From Euryarchaeota archaeon UBA54 (GTDB taxonomy: Archaea; Thermoplasmatota; Poseidoniia; Poseidoniales; Thalassarchaeaceae): a DNA stretch of 6,317 nt. Under the pieces are notes generated by a model. The model had not been told where the DNA came from, searched no databases, and was given only the letters and a program-made list of their open reading frames with translations. Shown piece after piece: positions 5,298-6,317 of the stretch. The stretch lies in contig DAGM01000069.1 in assembly GCA_002495735.1 (NCBI GenBank), positions 1-6,317 on the forward strand. The letters run 5' to 3'. Both the position numbers and the translations under genes were made by a program. Numbering within the stretch: position 1 is the stretch's first letter; each line of letters starts with the position of its first letter.

Positions 5298-5647
5298 TAG
5301 GTTCCGGGTCTGCACCAAGCGGGCAGACCAGTGGTGGCCTCAGGGTGAGTGAGTCCGATGAACAACACCATGATGATGATGAAGAAGGCCGGGAACAGGG
5401 CGGTCAGAGTCAGTATACCGGAGTCATCCTCTCCCCACAGGTGCATGAAGATGGCTGCTATCATCATGAACTTAGGAATCGCGATTATGGTAAGTATCCA
5501 CAGAGTCAGTTGCCTCTCTGTCATATCAAAGCCCTCTGCAGTTGGCCCTAGATTCGCTCCAACAGCTGCAACTTCAATCAAGGTGAGCAGCATGAGTCCA
5601 AAGAAGTTCATCCAGTACACATCCAAACCCCTGATTTTTTTTGACAT
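5288..5647 (-). CDS. Cytochrome c oxidase subunit IV-like protein (prokaryotic COX4 family)
   Basis: This 119-residue membrane protein resembles the small subunit IV of prokaryotic heme-copper oxidases (caa3/CtaF type), which assists assembly or stability and carries no redox centre. Three hydrophobic segments are visible at about 13-33, 48-70 and 78-99. The family-typical FMHL is at 67-70 at the end of the second segment, preceded by IPKFMMIAAI, and followed by an acidic WGEDD turn. The tail HPEATTGLPAWCRPGTYGL is hydrophilic. The ATG at 5645-5647 is supported by GAGGT at 5658-5654, 6 nt upstream, which overlaps the stop of the subunit III gene. The two genes are 9 nt apart and are almost certainly co-transcribed and translationally coupled. 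The assignment rests on the FMHL pattern, size and neighbour. A run of eight A's encodes part of codons 2-5. Confidence 0.8.
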   Translation of the reverse strand: MSKKIRGLDVYWMNFFGLMLLTLIEVAAVGANLGPTAEGFDMTERQLTLWILTIIAIPKFMMIAAIFMHLWGEDDSGILTLTALFPAFFIIIMVLFIGLTHPEATTGLPAWCRPGTYGL

Positions 5648-5653
5648 ATGATT

Positions 5654-5658
5654 ACCTC
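5654..5658 (-). promoter_or_regulatory. Ribosome binding site of subunit IV, overlapping the subunit III stop
   Basis: GAGGT on the minus strand lies 6 nt before the ATG at 5647 and shares bases with the TGA (5659-5657) of the upstream gene. This arrangement allows ribosomes ending subunit III to reinitiate at once on subunit IV. Confidence 0.6.
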
Positions 5659-6317
5659 AGTATAGATAGAAGAATGGGAAGACTAGGACCCATACTAGGT
5701 CCACGAAGTGCCAGTACAAGCCGAAGTACTCAATGGATACTGCACTCTGTGGGTTGTACGCGCCAGTCCAAGCCTTGTAAGTAAGGTAGGACAATCCGAT
5801 GATGCCGCCGAACACGTGCAATCCATGGGTCCCAGTGGTGACATAGAATAGCGATGCACTGACCTGAATGTTGGCCACCATGTGTGCTCCGGTCGCCTCA
5901 TCGATGTAGTGGTGCGCCTGGTAGTGGTCATTGTTGATCAGATAACCCTCGCTGTACAACGAATGTATCTCGTGCTCTTGGATGCCGAGGAAGCCGATCT
6001 CAGGCACATGGAAGCCGATGAACCACTCAATCATCTTCAGTGACAGGAACAGAGTAGCTAGACACAAAGTTGCCCCGAGGTAGCGATAAATCCGTTTTCT
6101 GCGGACCTCCTCGTCGACACTGCCAACGGGTTTGTGGGCCCAGCGCAGTGCTTGCACTATGGTGAACGACGAGATAATCAGAGCGAATGTGTTGATGGCT
6201 CCAGGTGCGATGTGCCACCAACTCGATGCGATGAGCTGGCTTGCCGGCTCGAAGCATGTCACTACGACCCCCTCGACCCAGTCTCCAGACTCAAATATGG
6301 TGTCGCAGCGAGGTATT
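5657..6317 (-). CDS. coxC: Cytochrome c oxidase subunit III (heme-copper oxidase), 5' end outside the window
   Basis: Subunit III is the non-redox membrane subunit that supports proton pumping and stability of the terminal oxidase in the cytoplasmic membrane. The frame is open from the window edge to TGA at 5659-5657, giving 219 visible residues, so I treat it as partial. A GTG at 6262 could start a 201-residue form, but the 18 codons upstream also read smoothly with no stop. Four hydrophobic segments are visible at about 36-57, 77-100, 150-178 and 197-218 of the visible part. Family marks are GAINTFALIISSFT (39-52), FYVTTGTHGLHVFGG (157-171) and EYFGLYWHFVDLVWV (196-210). The loop between the second and third segments (about 101-148) is long and has the His-rich HYQAHHYIDEATGAHM (131-146). 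The subunit IV gene follows 9 nt after the stop. Subunits I and II would be expected upstream, outside the window. Confidence 0.92.
   Translation of the reverse strand, partial: IPRCDTIFESGDWVEGVVVTCFEPASQLIASSWWHIAPGAINTFALIISSFTIVQALRWAHKPVGSVDEEVRRKRIYRYLGATLCLATLFLSLKMIEWFIGFHVPEIGFLGIQEHEIHSLYSEGYLINNDHYQAHHYIDEATGAHMVANIQVSASLFYVTTGTHGLHVFGGIIGLSYLTYKAWTGAYNPQSAVSIEYFGLYWHFVDLVWVLVFPFFYLY

Noticed and set aside
5250..5340. A second tRNA next to tRNA-Ser, suggested by an anticodon-like stem CGGACTCAAAGTCCG
   Set aside because: No matching acceptor stem or T arm with TTCRANY is present on either strand, and the region is explained by the end of the subunit IV gene.
5158..5352. Plus-strand open frame beginning AQTERFELPSHEDTGF
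   Set aside because: This is the well-known spurious peptide from reading a serine tRNA in antisense; the tRNA on the minus strand is complete.

Overview
The window looks archaeal, and most probably comes from a marine planktonic euryarchaeote of the Marine Group II / Poseidoniia type. This is inferred from gene content, not from a marker gene. It holds an archaeal FEN-1 nuclease with a C-terminal PCNA-binding motif, a THUMP-type aTrm-G10 tRNA methyltransferase, an aerobic heme-copper oxidase operon and an acidic calcium-repeat surface protein. Some starts have Shine-Dalgarno sequences and others have none, which also fits archaea. GC content is moderate. No mobile element, CRISPR array or prophage signal is visible.

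Layout: (1) 1-552, + strand, is the 3' end of a very acidic thrombospondin-type-3-like repeat protein. (2) 553-647 is a short convergent spacer with a strong GC hairpin. (3) 648-1655, - strand, is FEN-1. (4) A short divergent spacer leads to aTrm-G10 (1745-2875, +), followed 27 nt later by tRNA-Arg(UCG) (2903-2979, +). (5) ribD (2980-4059, -) is a fused bacterial-type riboflavin deaminase/reductase whose stop codon touches the CCA end of tRNA-Arg. (6) Divergent from it is a diacylglycerol-kinase-family lipid kinase (about 4134-5156, +). (7) tRNA-Ser(UGA) (5159-5244, -) lies 2 nt beyond the kinase stop. (8) Then, on the - strand, come the end of a cytochrome oxidase operon: a subunit IV-like protein (5288-5647) and subunit III (5657 to past the window edge).

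Most genes are housekeeping: flap removal in replication and repair, tRNA modification, riboflavin synthesis, lipid phosphorylation, and the terminal oxidase. The window is compact, with no gap above about 95 bases between genes. The most notable structures are the regular 35-36-residue double-loop supermodule in the acidic protein, the two tRNA genes whose CCA ends butt against convergent stop codons, the aTrm-G10/tRNA pairing, an inverted repeat at the ribD start, and an enlarged His-rich loop in cytochrome oxidase subunit III. I see no clear evidence of a wholly new multi-gene system.
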